64,000 bases of DNA from Candidatus Saccharimonadota bacterium (GCA_017524405.1 JAFWSJ010000018.1:1-64000); one strand, 5' to 3'; positions 41,617 to 50,237 are shown, numbered from the stretch's first letter. Program-made: numbers and translations. The notes: generated from the sequence alone by a model not told the origin.

Positions 41617-41757
41617 GTAGGAGATGAGAACTCGTAGAGTTCGGTAGCAGTAGGAGCCGAGCGAAAACTGAGAAATGCTTGCATTTCGGATTTTCCGAGG
41701 CGACGCCCTGCTATGTCTTGAGCGCAAGCGAAAGGCAATCTCCTACACTCCACCATT
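41617..41757 (+). repeat. tRNA-associated structured element B, ending in a copy of the tRNA-Ala 3' end
   Basis: Related to element A (36523-36651). Bases 41737-41757 repeat 41554-41574 exactly (T-loop to CCA plus TT), and the terminator that follows is also duplicated (41575-41610 and 41758-41793, about 31 of 36 identical). GTAGGAGAT (41617-41625) pairs with ATCTCCTAC (41738-41746). Hairpins: GAACTC-GTA-GAGTTC (41628-41642), GAAATG-CTTG-CATTTC (41672-41687) and CTTG-AGCG-CAAG (41717-41728). AGGAGCCGAGC and GAGGCGACGCC match element A. Confidence 0.75.
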
Positions 41758-41798
41758 TGATGAAAAGATGACCGTAGGGTCATATTTTTATTGTCGGC

Positions 41799-42464
41799 TT
41801 ACAGAGATCGAGCTCTTAGCACTAGGATATCTCTCTTCGCCCTCGCCGCGCGGTCGCAAGTCGACAGAATAATATATTTGTCGTCGCCAAGCCCCAAACT
41901 AGAACCGTCTAACCTGCTATATATTCCGTCTTCGACCGACAGCACCCGATACTCGATCGCCAGCAGCTCATATCCCCCACCCCGCACGAACAATCGCCCA
42001 GATTGATGCGCGGCAAAAAACTCGTCATCGGCATATTTCGCTACGTCCGAAAACATCAAATCTCCGTTCATTCGGTGACCATATATTATAGACACATAGT
42101 CCCCGAAGTCTGCTCGATTGCGATAATCCAAAAATACACTTCCACTCGCAGCGTAGCGGCCAAGATAATCATGCGTCAAATACCATTTATTGTCGTCGCC
42201 CTGCATCACGGGGTAGTCTATACGCGTACCATCAATTCTCAACCACGCCACCATCCCCTCGCGCCATTCGAACGACTCTACGTCTTCGGCGACTTGCTCG
42301 CGAAGCTCAGCAATCTCATTTGGTTCTCGACCGGCATTCACCCCATCATAAATCGCATAGGAGACTAACGCGCATATTGCAAAAAGAATCACAATCTCTA
42401 CAGCATCCAGCATAAAACTAACACCACGCAGAACTACTAAATATCGCGGACTCGTATACTCCAT
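41799..42464 (-). CDS. class B-type sortase
   Basis: A 221-residue sortase with an N-terminal membrane helix (about residues 18-40). The catalytic histidine is in IIYGHRMNGDLMFSDV, the wording typical of class B, and the cysteine is in IILSTCDRAARAKRD, with arginines following. Sortases join surface proteins to each other or to the cell wall. The neighbouring pilin gene and the NPRTN-tailed protein at 46006-46668 (NPxTN is the class B sorting signal) are likely substrates. The start lies inside the upstream gene, overlapping by 28 bases. Confidence 0.9.
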   Translation of the reverse strand: MEYTSPRYLVVLRGVSFMLDAVEIVILFAICALVSYAIYDGVNAGREPNEIAELREQVAEDVESFEWREGMVAWLRIDGTRIDYPVMQGDDNKWYLTHDYLGRYAASGSVFLDYRNRADFGDYVSIIYGHRMNGDLMFSDVAKYADDEFFAAHQSGRLFVRGGGYELLAIEYRVLSVEDGIYSRLDGSSLGLGDDKYIILSTCDRAARAKRDILVLRARSL

Positions 42465-42721
42465 ATCACTTTACCTCTTCCCGCGCGCGACTCCTCAGCT
42501 CGAACAATCCGGCCTCCATCAACGGCCAACTCGCCGACTTCTGGCGGAAGAAAACGCAAATACACCAGCAGGTCGCCGTCCTTTACGTCTGGCGCATAGT
42601 CATCCCCCTCCACCCGATAAATGCCAAAAACAGTCGCCAGTATCAGCGCGAAACCCACCATCGCCCCTGCTTTCGCCCCGAAACGCGCCCATTCGCGCTT
42701 CGGGGACCTCAGACGCCTCAT
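42437..42721 (-). CDS. SipA-like non-catalytic signal-peptidase homologue (pilus assembly)
   Basis: A 94-residue membrane-anchored protein with one N-terminal helix (about residues 17-35). VEGDDYAPDVKDGDLLVYLR lines up with the signal peptidase I box 'G-D-S-M-x-P-x-x-x-x-G-D', but the catalytic serine is Asp and no lysine is present at the usual downstream place. The same Ser-to-Asp change is known in SipA of streptococcal pilus loci, which aids pilus polymerisation without cleaving. Lying between a pilin and a sortase, this protein probably does the same. Confidence 0.75.
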   Translation of the reverse strand: MRRLRSPKREWARFGAKAGAMVGFALILATVFGIYRVEGDDYAPDVKDGDLLVYLRFLPPEVGELAVDGGRIVRAEESRAGRGKVIWSIRVRDI

Positions 42722-42722
42722 T

Positions 42723-43808
42723 TTAGATGTTTTTCGTTACCCTACGCACTGCAATTGCGCCGCCAAGGCACACGACCGCCACTGCCGCATATGGCCACAC
42801 ACTAATAAACGCACCTGTATTCACGGCCGCTTCCTTGTTGTTTCCCGCCACCGTCGTATTGTGCGCCGCAAAATCTGCCGCACCCGGCCTTACAACCGAC
42901 TTCGTCACAGCCAGCCCCGCTTCGCCATCGATGCTCGTCGTATAACCATCATCGTCATCTAGCTTCGTGATCGTATAGCTCGTACCTTGCGGCAACTCAT
43001 TGTATGTCGTTCCGCGATTCGTACGCTCGCCAATCGTCACCGATTGCCCGTGCTTCAAATACACAATCAGTCCGTCTGCGCCGACCGTATATTCGCTAGA
43101 TGTCACGACGTTCTCGCCGCCATATTCGACCCGTTCGTCTTGGCCAACAACCGCAAGCGTTGCGCCTTCATCAATTCCCTCGAAGTTTACCTGGTACTTA
43201 AAATACTTATCCGTATCCGCGGCATTGCCCGTTACTTTATTCTCGAGCTCGATATGCGTATAATTTCCCACTGATTCAAAAATCGCGCCATTTAACCCGA
43301 CCTTACCGTCGGCCTTCTGGCTATATAAATAATCCATAAGTTCCACATTCAGCGCGCCCGTCGGATTATTATTCTCGTCTAGCTTATTCGTTACACGAAA
43401 ATACACCTCATATTTATTCGTATCGATCGGAAAATTCTCTTCATCGCTCGAATAGACCTCCGACAACTCGAACGCATAATCGCCAACCTTACTAAACGTC
43501 ATGCTTCCAATCGCCAATGAATTGTTTGAAGTCCACACGCCGTCTCGCGTACCGCCATCAACTGCAGTAATTGCCGTTGAGGTCTGTAAGCCCCTTACTG
43601 GCGCCGGGTTCCCTTCCTTCGCCTTGAATTCAAACCGAAAACTTGCATTAATCTTCCCGCCAATATTAGAAATTCTCCGGATAATCGGGATCGAAGTTCT
43701 CGCTCCCGGCATCGAAGAGTACATCACTCCATCTGTCGCCGAAACCTTCGACGCAGTCATAACAGCCGCTAGCGCTAGCACCGGCAAACCAATCAAAATT
43801 TTATTCAT
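42723..43808 (-). CDS. FctA/Spy0128-like sortase-assembled major pilin
   Basis: A 361-residue secreted protein. The signal peptide ends near VSA-TDG. Two immunoglobulin-like pilin domains follow: ASFRFEFKAKEG then MTFSKVGDYAFELSEVYSSD in the first, and YFKYQVNFEG then GTSYTITKLDDDD in the second. The pattern of FctA (T-antigen) domains includes a glutamate (LSEV) that would catalyse a Lys-Asn isopeptide bond. The C-terminus is a sorting tail: AAVNTG, a membrane helix, and RRVTKN. GGAGGTGAA precedes the ATG. Gene order pilin, SipA-like, sortase matches Gram-positive pilus islands. Confidence 0.85.
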   Translation of the reverse strand: MNKILIGLPVLALAAVMTASKVSATDGVMYSSMPGARTSIPIIRRISNIGGKINASFRFEFKAKEGNPAPVRGLQTSTAITAVDGGTRDGVWTSNNSLAIGSMTFSKVGDYAFELSEVYSSDEENFPIDTNKYEVYFRVTNKLDENNNPTGALNVELMDYLYSQKADGKVGLNGAIFESVGNYTHIELENKVTGNAADTDKYFKYQVNFEGIDEGATLAVVGQDERVEYGGENVVTSSEYTVGADGLIVYLKHGQSVTIGERTNRGTTYNELPQGTSYTITKLDDDDGYTTSIDGEAGLAVTKSVVRPGAADFAAHNTTVAGNNKEAAVNTGAFISVWPYAAVAVVCLGGAIAVRRVTKNI

Positions 43809-43955
43809 TTCACCTCCTATTTATTTTATTAATCGCAACAAAAATACTCTCATGGCCCCGCCATATTGACCTCCACATTAATGTCTGCAACAAAAATAAC
43901 GCGAGGACGCGTCTACGTGAAGCATAAGTTCAATGATTTTGACAACTAGCAACGA
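43809..43955 (-). promoter_or_regulatory. leader region of the pilus operon
   Basis: Holds the terminator of the glycosyltransferase gene (ACGCG-TCCT-CGCGT plus T run, about 43893-43907), two direct copies of TATTTTTGTTGC, and a four-codon ORF (ATGGCGGGGCCATGA) behind GGAGG. No clear promoter is seen. Confidence 0.35.
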
Positions 43956-45578
43956 TTATTTCTTAACAGCCTTGTCGGTAACGTCAAATTTCTCCATATA
44001 AAAGCCCGATGCAAGGCGAAACTGCGAGTAGAACGCACAGAACGACGAATAAATAATCGAGATAATCGGCGAAATCGCCCACTGCAAAACCATCATAAAC
44101 TTCCTCGAATTACGATACTTTGCCGGTTTCGGCGGGAGCATCTTGATGGACAAAATTAGCGAGATAAAGATGCCCAACGCCGCAACGGCCTCTACGCAAC
44201 CAACCACCGTCGGCAAATTATGCGACACGAGATCGCGCGAATGTACGCTAAACAGCATCGGCACCCAACCGCCAAACATCACGATTGGCGCAGTCGCCGC
44301 GAGCGTCACGTGGCCATCGAGCAAGCGGATAAACTTCGGGAATAGCCCCAAAATCGGCGCGGTTCTCTTCTTCGAGAATAAATTGTCGCCAACATATGCC
44401 ACATCCGATGCGCCATAGTCCCAGCGCCTGAGCTGCACCCATTGCGCCTTGAGCGTCTTCCAGAACGTATCCGAAAGCACCGCATCCTGGTAAATCGGCG
44501 CGCGAATCGGCAACACTTCGTAATCTCCATCAAAATACAGATAAGAACGCCAATATTGGTGTCCATCCTCCACAATGGTACGCGTACTCCAGAAATTCAT
44601 TTCGACGAGCGCATCAAGCGGCTGCGAATGCGAAGCAAAGTTGCGCAACGCATGCGGGCGCATTGCACAAATAATGTTCCAGAACGAGTTCGTTGATGCA
44701 ATCACGCGCGTCACCGCCGGCGCATCCCAAATATTATTCGTAAATAGCGACACTGGCTGGTAACTCAAGCGCTTCCTATCCTCATGCACAATATATTCAT
44801 ATGCAACCTGATCGAAGTAGCACTTATGCGGGCGGTTATCGCTATCAAGCGTCGTCACAATCACGTCGCTAAAGCGCATCTTCTGCTCTTTCACATATTT
44901 CTTGAGCAGCTTACCGGCATAAGTAATGTTGCCACCTTTACCAATCACCTCGTGCTTCAAGCCGTCTGGATGCTTAGACATAAGGAAAGTGCCGAATCTC
45001 TTGCCGTAATTCTTCTGGAGCGTCATTGCGACCTTTTCAGCCGCCTCGCCACCGCGTTCCTCGTAGGCTAGAACCACAATCATGCGCTCTTTCGGATAAT
45101 CTACATTTGCAAGGCTCTCGAAAGTCGGCGCAAGCACATCAAGCGTCTCGTTGTACATCGTCACAATCACGGCATGGTAAATTGAGCTCGGCTTCGGGAA
45201 ATACCCTTCCTCTGCCGCCGCAACCATGCAAAGATTGCGCAAATGCTGCTTGTGGTCATACGCGTCGCTCTTCGTGCCAACTAGTCTGTCATAGCTAGCG
45301 GCAGCGTCCTCAAGATCATTCAGGCGCTTTGACCAGTTCACTTTCATGCCGCGTTTCAATAGCTTATAGCCCTGAATCGTGCGTACCGCGACACCAATTG
45401 CCTTCACGAAGCTCATGATCACAATCACGAGCAAATACGCCGAGGCTAGCACAGGATTAATTGCCGACAGAATAAACAACAAAGCAATCATCGCCGCGCT
45501 AAGCAGCAACGGCAAAATTTCAAAAAAACGATACTTAAGCGAGCGTTTCCCGACCGGGACCTCAATGACCTTCGACAT
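43956..45578 (-). CDS. membrane-bound family 2 glycosyltransferase
   Basis: A 540-residue processive-type GT2. Two N-terminal and three or more C-terminal membrane helices enclose the catalytic domain, with VTMYNE (nucleotide binding), TTLDSDNRP (metal-binding DxD), IVEDGHQYWRSYL (catalytic acid) and QLRRWDYG (the QxxRW acceptor motif). It probably builds or exports a surface polysaccharide; whether it glycosylates the neighbouring pilins is open. Directly follows the 45579-45941 gene with no gap. Confidence 0.88.
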   Translation of the reverse strand: MSKVIEVPVGKRSLKYRFFEILPLLLSAAMIALLFILSAINPVLASAYLLVIVIMSFVKAIGVAVRTIQGYKLLKRGMKVNWSKRLNDLEDAAASYDRLVGTKSDAYDHKQHLRNLCMVAAAEEGYFPKPSSIYHAVIVTMYNETLDVLAPTFESLANVDYPKERMIVVLAYEERGGEAAEKVAMTLQKNYGKRFGTFLMSKHPDGLKHEVIGKGGNITYAGKLLKKYVKEQKMRFSDVIVTTLDSDNRPHKCYFDQVAYEYIVHEDRKRLSYQPVSLFTNNIWDAPAVTRVIASTNSFWNIICAMRPHALRNFASHSQPLDALVEMNFWSTRTIVEDGHQYWRSYLYFDGDYEVLPIRAPIYQDAVLSDTFWKTLKAQWVQLRRWDYGASDVAYVGDNLFSKKRTAPILGLFPKFIRLLDGHVTLAATAPIVMFGGWVPMLFSVHSRDLVSHNLPTVVGCVEAVAALGIFISLILSIKMLPPKPAKYRNSRKFMMVLQWAISPIISIIYSSFCAFYSQFRLASGFYMEKFDVTDKAVKK

Positions 45579-45941
45579 TTAGCCTTCTCCAAGAATATTC
45601 AGCAAGAATCTGATCCCAATTATGATAATAATCATAGAAATAGCGAGGAATAGGCGCGCAATGTCCTTCCCGCGCTTCGAATATAGGCGCGCTGCGAGCA
45701 AAATATGCCCAACGCCAAACGTGAATGCGATAATCGAGAATGAAAGGAGATACCACCAGTCGCTCTGACCGTAGCTGGTAATATCCGAGTACCAGGCCCA
45801 AATCTTTGCGCGACCCGAATTCAGGTTAAAAATCGGTATCAAAAATAGCCATAAACTAAACAAAAAATCTATGGTCATCCACCAAAACAAGTTTCGATCT
45901 TTTTTCGCAATCGACTTGAAATCTTCTGCTAATTCTTTCAT
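45579..45941 (-). CDS. hypothetical small membrane protein, three helices, next to the glycosyltransferase
   Basis: A 120-residue protein with three hydrophobic segments (about residues 17-40, 57-84 and 92-118). No recognised motif. TAAAAT and AAGGATA precede the start, so it opens the operon with the glycosyltransferase and may be a subunit of it. Confidence 0.65.
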   Translation of the reverse strand: MKELAEDFKSIAKKDRNLFWWMTIDFLFSLWLFLIPIFNLNSGRAKIWAWYSDITSYGQSDWWYLLSFSIIAFTFGVGHILLAARLYSKRGKDIARLFLAISMIIIIIGIRFLLNILGEG

Positions 45942-45976
45942 AGCGATATCCTTATTTTACCATAAATTGAACAAAA

Positions 45977-46002
45977 AATATCCCCGTTAAGGGCGGGGAT
46001 AT
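45977..46002. terminator. bidirectional terminator
   Basis: AATATCCCCG / CGGGGATATT hairpin between the fibre operon's last gene and the next operon. Confidence 0.8.
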
Positions 46003-46005
46003 TAA

Positions 46006-46668
46006 CTATTTCTTTTTATCTTTTTTCTTCCGAATAACTTCGTAAACAATCACTACAATAAGCACTGCCCCGGACACGCCGAAGATAACGAAATACCACG
46101 GCGAGAAGTCGTCATTCGTGCGCGGGTTCGGCGTAATCTCTTCTGGCTTTTCTGGCTGGTCTGAAAGATAGAATAGCCAGTGCGTATGCGCCGTATCGTG
46201 ATTATCGATATCTTCGTAGTTTTCATCAAAATGCGTCTCTACGCGCATCGAAACCGATTCGTGTGCCGCAAAGCGCTTAATTAGCACCGCGTCAGTTAGA
46301 TCGACGCCCTCACCTCTGTAATCTTTGCCCTTCGCCTTGCCGTCATAGAATAGCTCATCATTCACGTAAACTTTCATGCTGATATAATCGAGCAGATCCT
46401 CAGCATTTTCCGTATTCGCCTCGTCTAGGGCAACCTTGAAGTAGATATCGTGCTCATACGATGTTCCATTTTCGACCACGAGCGTATCGCTATATGAATC
46501 CCCAGGGACCATATTCTCATGGACCATAAATCGATCATCGAATTGCTTGCTATCATAATAAATCTTCTCGTCTTGTTCGTAGATGAAGACCTTATTCTTC
46601 TCTTCAGCAAAAACAGGAGTAGCGATGATGATACTAGCTAGTAATGCTATAAATATCTTCTTCATCAA
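46006..46668 (-). CDS. secreted protein with an NPxTN sortase B sorting signal
   Basis: A 220-residue surface protein. Signal peptide to about residue 21 (TPVFA-EEK). A beta-rich domain follows (MVPGDSYSDTLVVENGTSYEHD). The tail is NPRTNDD, then a membrane helix and RKKKDKKK. NPQTN-like motifs are recognised by class B sortase, and one is encoded at 41799-42464. Its position at the end of the SipW/TasA operon suggests that it anchors the fibre to the wall. GGAG precedes the ATG. Confidence 0.8.
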   Translation of the reverse strand: MMKKIFIALLASIIIATPVFAEEKNKVFIYEQDEKIYYDSKQFDDRFMVHENMVPGDSYSDTLVVENGTSYEHDIYFKVALDEANTENAEDLLDYISMKVYVNDELFYDGKAKGKDYRGEGVDLTDAVLIKRFAAHESVSMRVETHFDENYEDIDNHDTAHTHWLFYLSDQPEKPEEITPNPRTNDDFSPWYFVIFGVSGAVLIVVIVYEVIRKKKDKKK

Positions 46669-46703
46669 CTACTCCTGTATTTTACAAATTTTTGTTTTAC
46701 AAA

Positions 46704-47354
46704 TTAATTGGTTGGGCAGATGCTCGTTGGAGCACCGGTCCAAGCCTGAGCACATTTGTCGGCCTGAACAGTCTCAATCGTGATTGTCAAAGTGTAAGTA
46801 CCCTTGCCGATGCCGTCAATGCCGGTCGTACAAGTCTTCGTATAGGTGCCCTGGCCAATCGTACCGGTCTCGGTGCAGGTCTGGCTAGAAGCAACATTAG
46901 CGTTCAAAGTGACGCTTTCGATGAAAGTCGAGGTAGAGTCAACCGTGTCACCACTCTTTGCGGCGAGCTGGCGGTTGAAGTAGTACTTGCCATCAGTATG
47001 GAGCGTCCACTCATTGTTACCAGTGCCAATATTCGTAAAGTTGATCGTGGTATAGTCGCGATAATCCGAAATCGCAACATCCTGGTTCTGCTCGTTCTTC
47101 CAGTTTTCAGCCAAGCTTGCGCGGACGACGACAGGAATCGTACCTTCGTTCTCGGTAACGACGGTCTTTGGCGTAGTAGTGCCTGGAAGCCAGTCGGTTG
47201 GAGACGAGAAAGTCTCAGTCGTCTTAGTCTTATAAGTAGCAGTCGTGAAAACGTTATCGAGCGTTACTTCGCTTGTGAAGTAAGCAATGGTTGCGCCAAC
47301 GAGGCCGACTGCGACCAAGGCTGCGAGCGCGATGATAGGTTTTTTATTCTTCAT
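46704..47354 (-). CDS. TasA/CalY-like fibre protein, SipW-type signal peptide
   Basis: A 216-residue secreted protein. The signal region ends VGATIAYFTSEVTLDNVFT, the pattern cut by SipW in TasA and camelysin. The mature domain carries the local module 'E.F.SPTDWLPG...K.V..NEG..PVVVRA...E.WKN', shared with three neighbours. Two cysteines (QTC and KTC) may form a disulfide. Probably the main fibre subunit. AAAGGGAA precedes the ATG. It lies downstream of the SipW gene. Confidence 0.8.
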   Translation of the reverse strand: MKNKKPIIALAALVAVGLVGATIAYFTSEVTLDNVFTTATYKTKTTETFSSPTDWLPGTTTPKTVVTENEGTIPVVVRASLAENWKNEQNQDVAISDYRDYTTINFTNIGTGNNEWTLHTDGKYYFNRQLAAKSGDTVDSTSTFIESVTLNANVASSQTCTETGTIGQGTYTKTCTTGIDGIGKGTYTLTITIETVQADKCAQAWTGAPTSICPTN

Positions 47355-47398
47355 TGATTCCCTTTCATTTATAAGTTATTTATAATCTCTTGAATGAG

Positions 47399-47920
47399 CT
47401 AGGCCTGTTCTTCTTTCTCTTTTTCTTGACCTTTCTCGCTTACGCTTATCTTATCACGTTTTATATTACTTAGCAAGAATTCCGCCAGTAGTATGCCTAC
47501 TACGATAAGAATGACAAATAGATGCGTATTTACGAAAGCCACCCCAAAGCCAAGCCATGGGATAACCGGGCCAACAATCTTGCCCTCTACGCTGCTATAT
47601 GGCACCGGCGAAGCATCCTTGACGTTATTTGCATCGCCCTGCGTAATATAATTTCCATTTTCAATTTCGACCACCCGGTGCGTCACAATCTCACCATTAT
47701 TCATATGATACGAAATCGCATCGCCAACCTGGATTTCTGCTTGATCGACTTTCTTGTAATAAATAATCGTACCAATATTATAGGTCGGGATCATCGAGCC
47801 GGTTGTCACTACCTCTGGCTTTAGGCCAAAAATCATCGGAGCGCAAATCAAAGCATAAATCGCAATGAGGCCATAACAAATAAAGCTCAAAACATGAACT
47901 ATTTTTCTTAGAACGTCCAT
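47399..47920 (-). CDS. sipW: SipW-type signal peptidase I (S26B)
   Basis: A 173-residue signal peptidase of the archaeal/ER type. The serine is in VTTGSMIPTYNIG, and histidine rather than lysine is the second catalytic residue (EIVTHRVVEI), then GNYITQGDANN. One N-terminal and one C-terminal membrane helix. It should mature the TasA-like proteins encoded on both sides; it overlaps the upstream gene by 13 bases. The tail is strongly charged (Lys/Glu). Confidence 0.9.
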   Translation of the reverse strand: MDVLRKIVHVLSFICYGLIAIYALICAPMIFGLKPEVVTTGSMIPTYNIGTIIYYKKVDQAEIQVGDAISYHMNNGEIVTHRVVEIENGNYITQGDANNVKDASPVPYSSVEGKIVGPVIPWLGFGVAFVNTHLFVILIVVGILLAEFLLSNIKRDKISVSEKGQEKEKEEQA

Positions 47921-48492
47921 GTTACTGCGCTAGTTTCAGTATTAATCGTCGCAGTTTTCGACCAAAGCGCTGTCGCCGCAGCCGAATCTGCCTGAATCGC
48001 TTCAAAGCGGAAATTCAAATCATAATTGTATGCCGCATAAGAAGGTTCTGCGAGCGCAATCGCCGTAATCACCTTCACGCTATCGCTAGGATTAAGCAAC
48101 TTTTTGTAATAGTACCAGCCATCGCCGCCATCTACAAAATCATTCGTAAATGCGCTCGTCCAGGTCTTCGTCACGACATTATTGCCGTTATACACATTAC
48201 TAACAACATTGTCGCTGTTATCTTTCCAGGTCTCGCTGTAGCCAATCCTGAGGAGCATCGGAATGCTATTTGCATCGCTGCTCACGAACGACACTTCCTT
48301 CTTGCCAAAACCCGGATCGGAATCGTCGACAATCTGAACCGTACCAGTCCCTACCGGAATATCGTTCGTCACAACAGTAGTATTATGGCTCAACGCATAG
48401 ACAATCAAAACACCAGCACCCACCACAGCCAAAGCTAAGACAGGCGTAATCAAAAGATACTTTTTGCTCTTGTTTTGCTTAATTCTCTTCAT
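47908..48492 (-). CDS. TasA-like secreted protein, first gene of the SipW operon
   Basis: A 194-residue protein with a basic N-terminus and a hydrophobic segment (residues 14-33), then a beta-rich module ending in the shared 'MLLRIGYSETWKDN' and 'GGDGWYYYKKLLNPSDS' motifs. It lacks the PTxW box of its relatives. It may be a minor subunit or a nucleator. AGGAAAAGG lies before the ATG. Confidence 0.72.
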   Translation of the reverse strand: MKRIKQNKSKKYLLITPVLALAVVGAGVLIVYALSHNTTVVTNDIPVGTGTVQIVDDSDPGFGKKEVSFVSSDANSIPMLLRIGYSETWKDNSDNVVSNVYNGNNVVTKTWTSAFTNDFVDGGDGWYYYKKLLNPSDSVKVITAIALAEPSYAAYNYDLNFRFEAIQADSAAATALWSKTATINTETSAVTWTF

Positions 48493-48510
48493 CGACCTTT
48501 TCCTGTCCTA

Positions 48511-48540
48511 AATATAGCTTATGGTTATATGTTTTGTCAA
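48511..48540 (-). promoter_or_regulatory. promoter of the SipW/TasA operon
   Basis: TTGACA (48535-48540) and TATATT (48511-48516) with an 18-base spacer on the minus strand. The -35 overlaps the stop codon of the upstream GH20 gene. Confidence 0.6.
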
Positions 48541-50180
48541 TTTGTGTCCCCTGATGGCGTATCCAATTTCGGATACATCGCATTGTACATTGCGGAGGCC
48601 TGCTGGAATATCGCCTCGTCGCTCACGCCGGCCGAATTCTCGCCCCAAATACACACTGCCCCGCCCAAAATTCCGTTTCTTGTGTTGAGCTTACTTGGGA
48701 ACGTATAGTTCCAACGATCGAGCTCCCACGTCTCGCGTATATCACGAATCGTACGCGCATTATTCTCCGCCGTCATCGTCTCAACCGATGGAACAAAGAA
48801 CAAATAGAAGCGGTTCGTAATAATAAGCTTGAAGCCGCGCTCCTGGAAATCCGGCACCGTCGCATAACCATATTGCTCAACATCTGCCCACCAACCCCAA
48901 TAAATAATCTCAATATTAGTATTCAAATTGTCGATATTCGTCTTCGTGACTGCATCGCTCCACATCCGAACTTTGAAGCCCTTTTGCGCCAAATAATTAT
49001 ACATTTCGTTAGCGAAATCGATCTTCTCGTCGATGCGGAAAGTATATTCGTCAAAGCCCATGTGGAAGTATTTTCTGTCGCTGAAGAAAGCTGTGTATTC
49101 ATCATAAAGCGCTTTGATGAAGTTTTTGCCCTGCTCGCGCACGATGTCGACGCTGTCCGCTTCTTCGCCCGTGCCCCACGCATAGCCATACTCATGGCTG
49201 CGTACTGCCTCGTAGCCAAACTTAGCCACGGCTAAATCGAGGAACCCAGTCATATGCGCCGGCATATCAATCTCTGGCACAAATTCTACGCCCTTCGCAT
49301 CCGCATAATCCATCAGCTCACGCACCTGCGCATACGACAGAAACTTCTTGCCGTTCGCATTATTCGTATAAACGCCGTTTTCGTACGTCGCATTTGCCAC
49401 GGTCTGATCAAGGTAATCGCATTCGATGCCGACATTCTCATCGTCCGTAAAATGCATCTGCAACGTCGAATTCTTGTTCACCGACAGCACATCTATATAC
49501 CGTTTAATTTCATTCACTGGATAATAGCGGCGTGCCACGTCGAGCATAATCATGCTCTCCTTCGCAATATTTGCCCAATGGTCAGACGCAACATCGGACT
49601 GCGCCGTTTCGACACGAATCGCCAAATGATAATGGGCGTCCTCATATTCATCAGCCGGTCTTTCGCAAACTGTGCCGGTAGCAGTTTCTGTGCAGGTCTG
49701 ACGGCCGCTCATGTTCGCTTCGCAGTTAAACACTATTTTCTCGAATAATGAGCTCGTCGAAGCGCCCGGCGACAACGCTACTTTATAGTAATAATACCCG
49801 TCGTCGCGCAATTCCCAGTCGTCCTCATTTTGGAACACAATCGACACGAGTCTCGCACCATCTCTTTCGAGCGGCAAACGCGTAATATCATCAGCCGCCA
49901 ACCAATATTCGTTATATTTCAAGCGCACCGAAACATCTACCGAGCTCTCGTTCTTTGCGAACACGGTCTTCGGAGCCTCGTCACATGGTGTCCAATTCGT
50001 CGGCGACACGAAATCTTCCGAAACTAAAGTCTTGTAGCCCGCCACGCCGAAATCATTCGAAAACGGATGCACCGCGCTATTATACGCAATCGTTAAGCCA
50101 ATTCCGGCGACCACGAACAAAAGAACCGCAAAAAGAAGCGGTTTTTTATTACGGCCAAAATCAGTCGTTTTACCTCTCAC
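48537..50180 (-). CDS. TasA-like module fused to a glycoside hydrolase family 20 domain
   Basis: A 547-residue surface enzyme. Residues 1-35 are a SipW-type signal (LTIAYNSAVHPF). Residues 40-205 are the TasA-like module (EDFVSPTNWTPCDEAPKTV, then YYYYKVALSPG). Residues 205-535 are GH20: LDVARRYYPVNEIKRYIDVL, HFTDDENVGIE, PEIDMPAHMTGFL, the catalytic pair in FHMGFDEYTF, and WGWWADVEQYG. GH20 enzymes remove terminal N-acetylhexosamine, so trimming of host or partner cell-wall glycans is likely. Starts with GTG nine bases after TAAGAT (leaderless). Confidence 0.85.
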   Translation of the reverse strand: MRGKTTDFGRNKKPLLFAVLLFVVAGIGLTIAYNSAVHPFSNDFGVAGYKTLVSEDFVSPTNWTPCDEAPKTVFAKNESSVDVSVRLKYNEYWLAADDITRLPLERDGARLVSIVFQNEDDWELRDDGYYYYKVALSPGASTSSLFEKIVFNCEANMSGRQTCTETATGTVCERPADEYEDAHYHLAIRVETAQSDVASDHWANIAKESMIMLDVARRYYPVNEIKRYIDVLSVNKNSTLQMHFTDDENVGIECDYLDQTVANATYENGVYTNNANGKKFLSYAQVRELMDYADAKGVEFVPEIDMPAHMTGFLDLAVAKFGYEAVRSHEYGYAWGTGEEADSVDIVREQGKNFIKALYDEYTAFFSDRKYFHMGFDEYTFRIDEKIDFANEMYNYLAQKGFKVRMWSDAVTKTNIDNLNTNIEIIYWGWWADVEQYGYATVPDFQERGFKLIITNRFYLFFVPSVETMTAENNARTIRDIRETWELDRWNYTFPSKLNTRNGILGGAVCIWGENSAGVSDEAIFQQASAMYNAMYPKLDTPSGDTN

Positions 50181-50237
50181 GATACTTCTATCTTACCATG
50201 AGCGTTATATACTTATCAATTTTTCAAGCCAAAAAAA

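Noticed and set aside
41573-41798. an ordinary tandem duplication of the tRNA-Ala 3' end
   Set aside because: A simple duplication does not explain the 110 bases in between, nor their match to the element after tRNA-Val.
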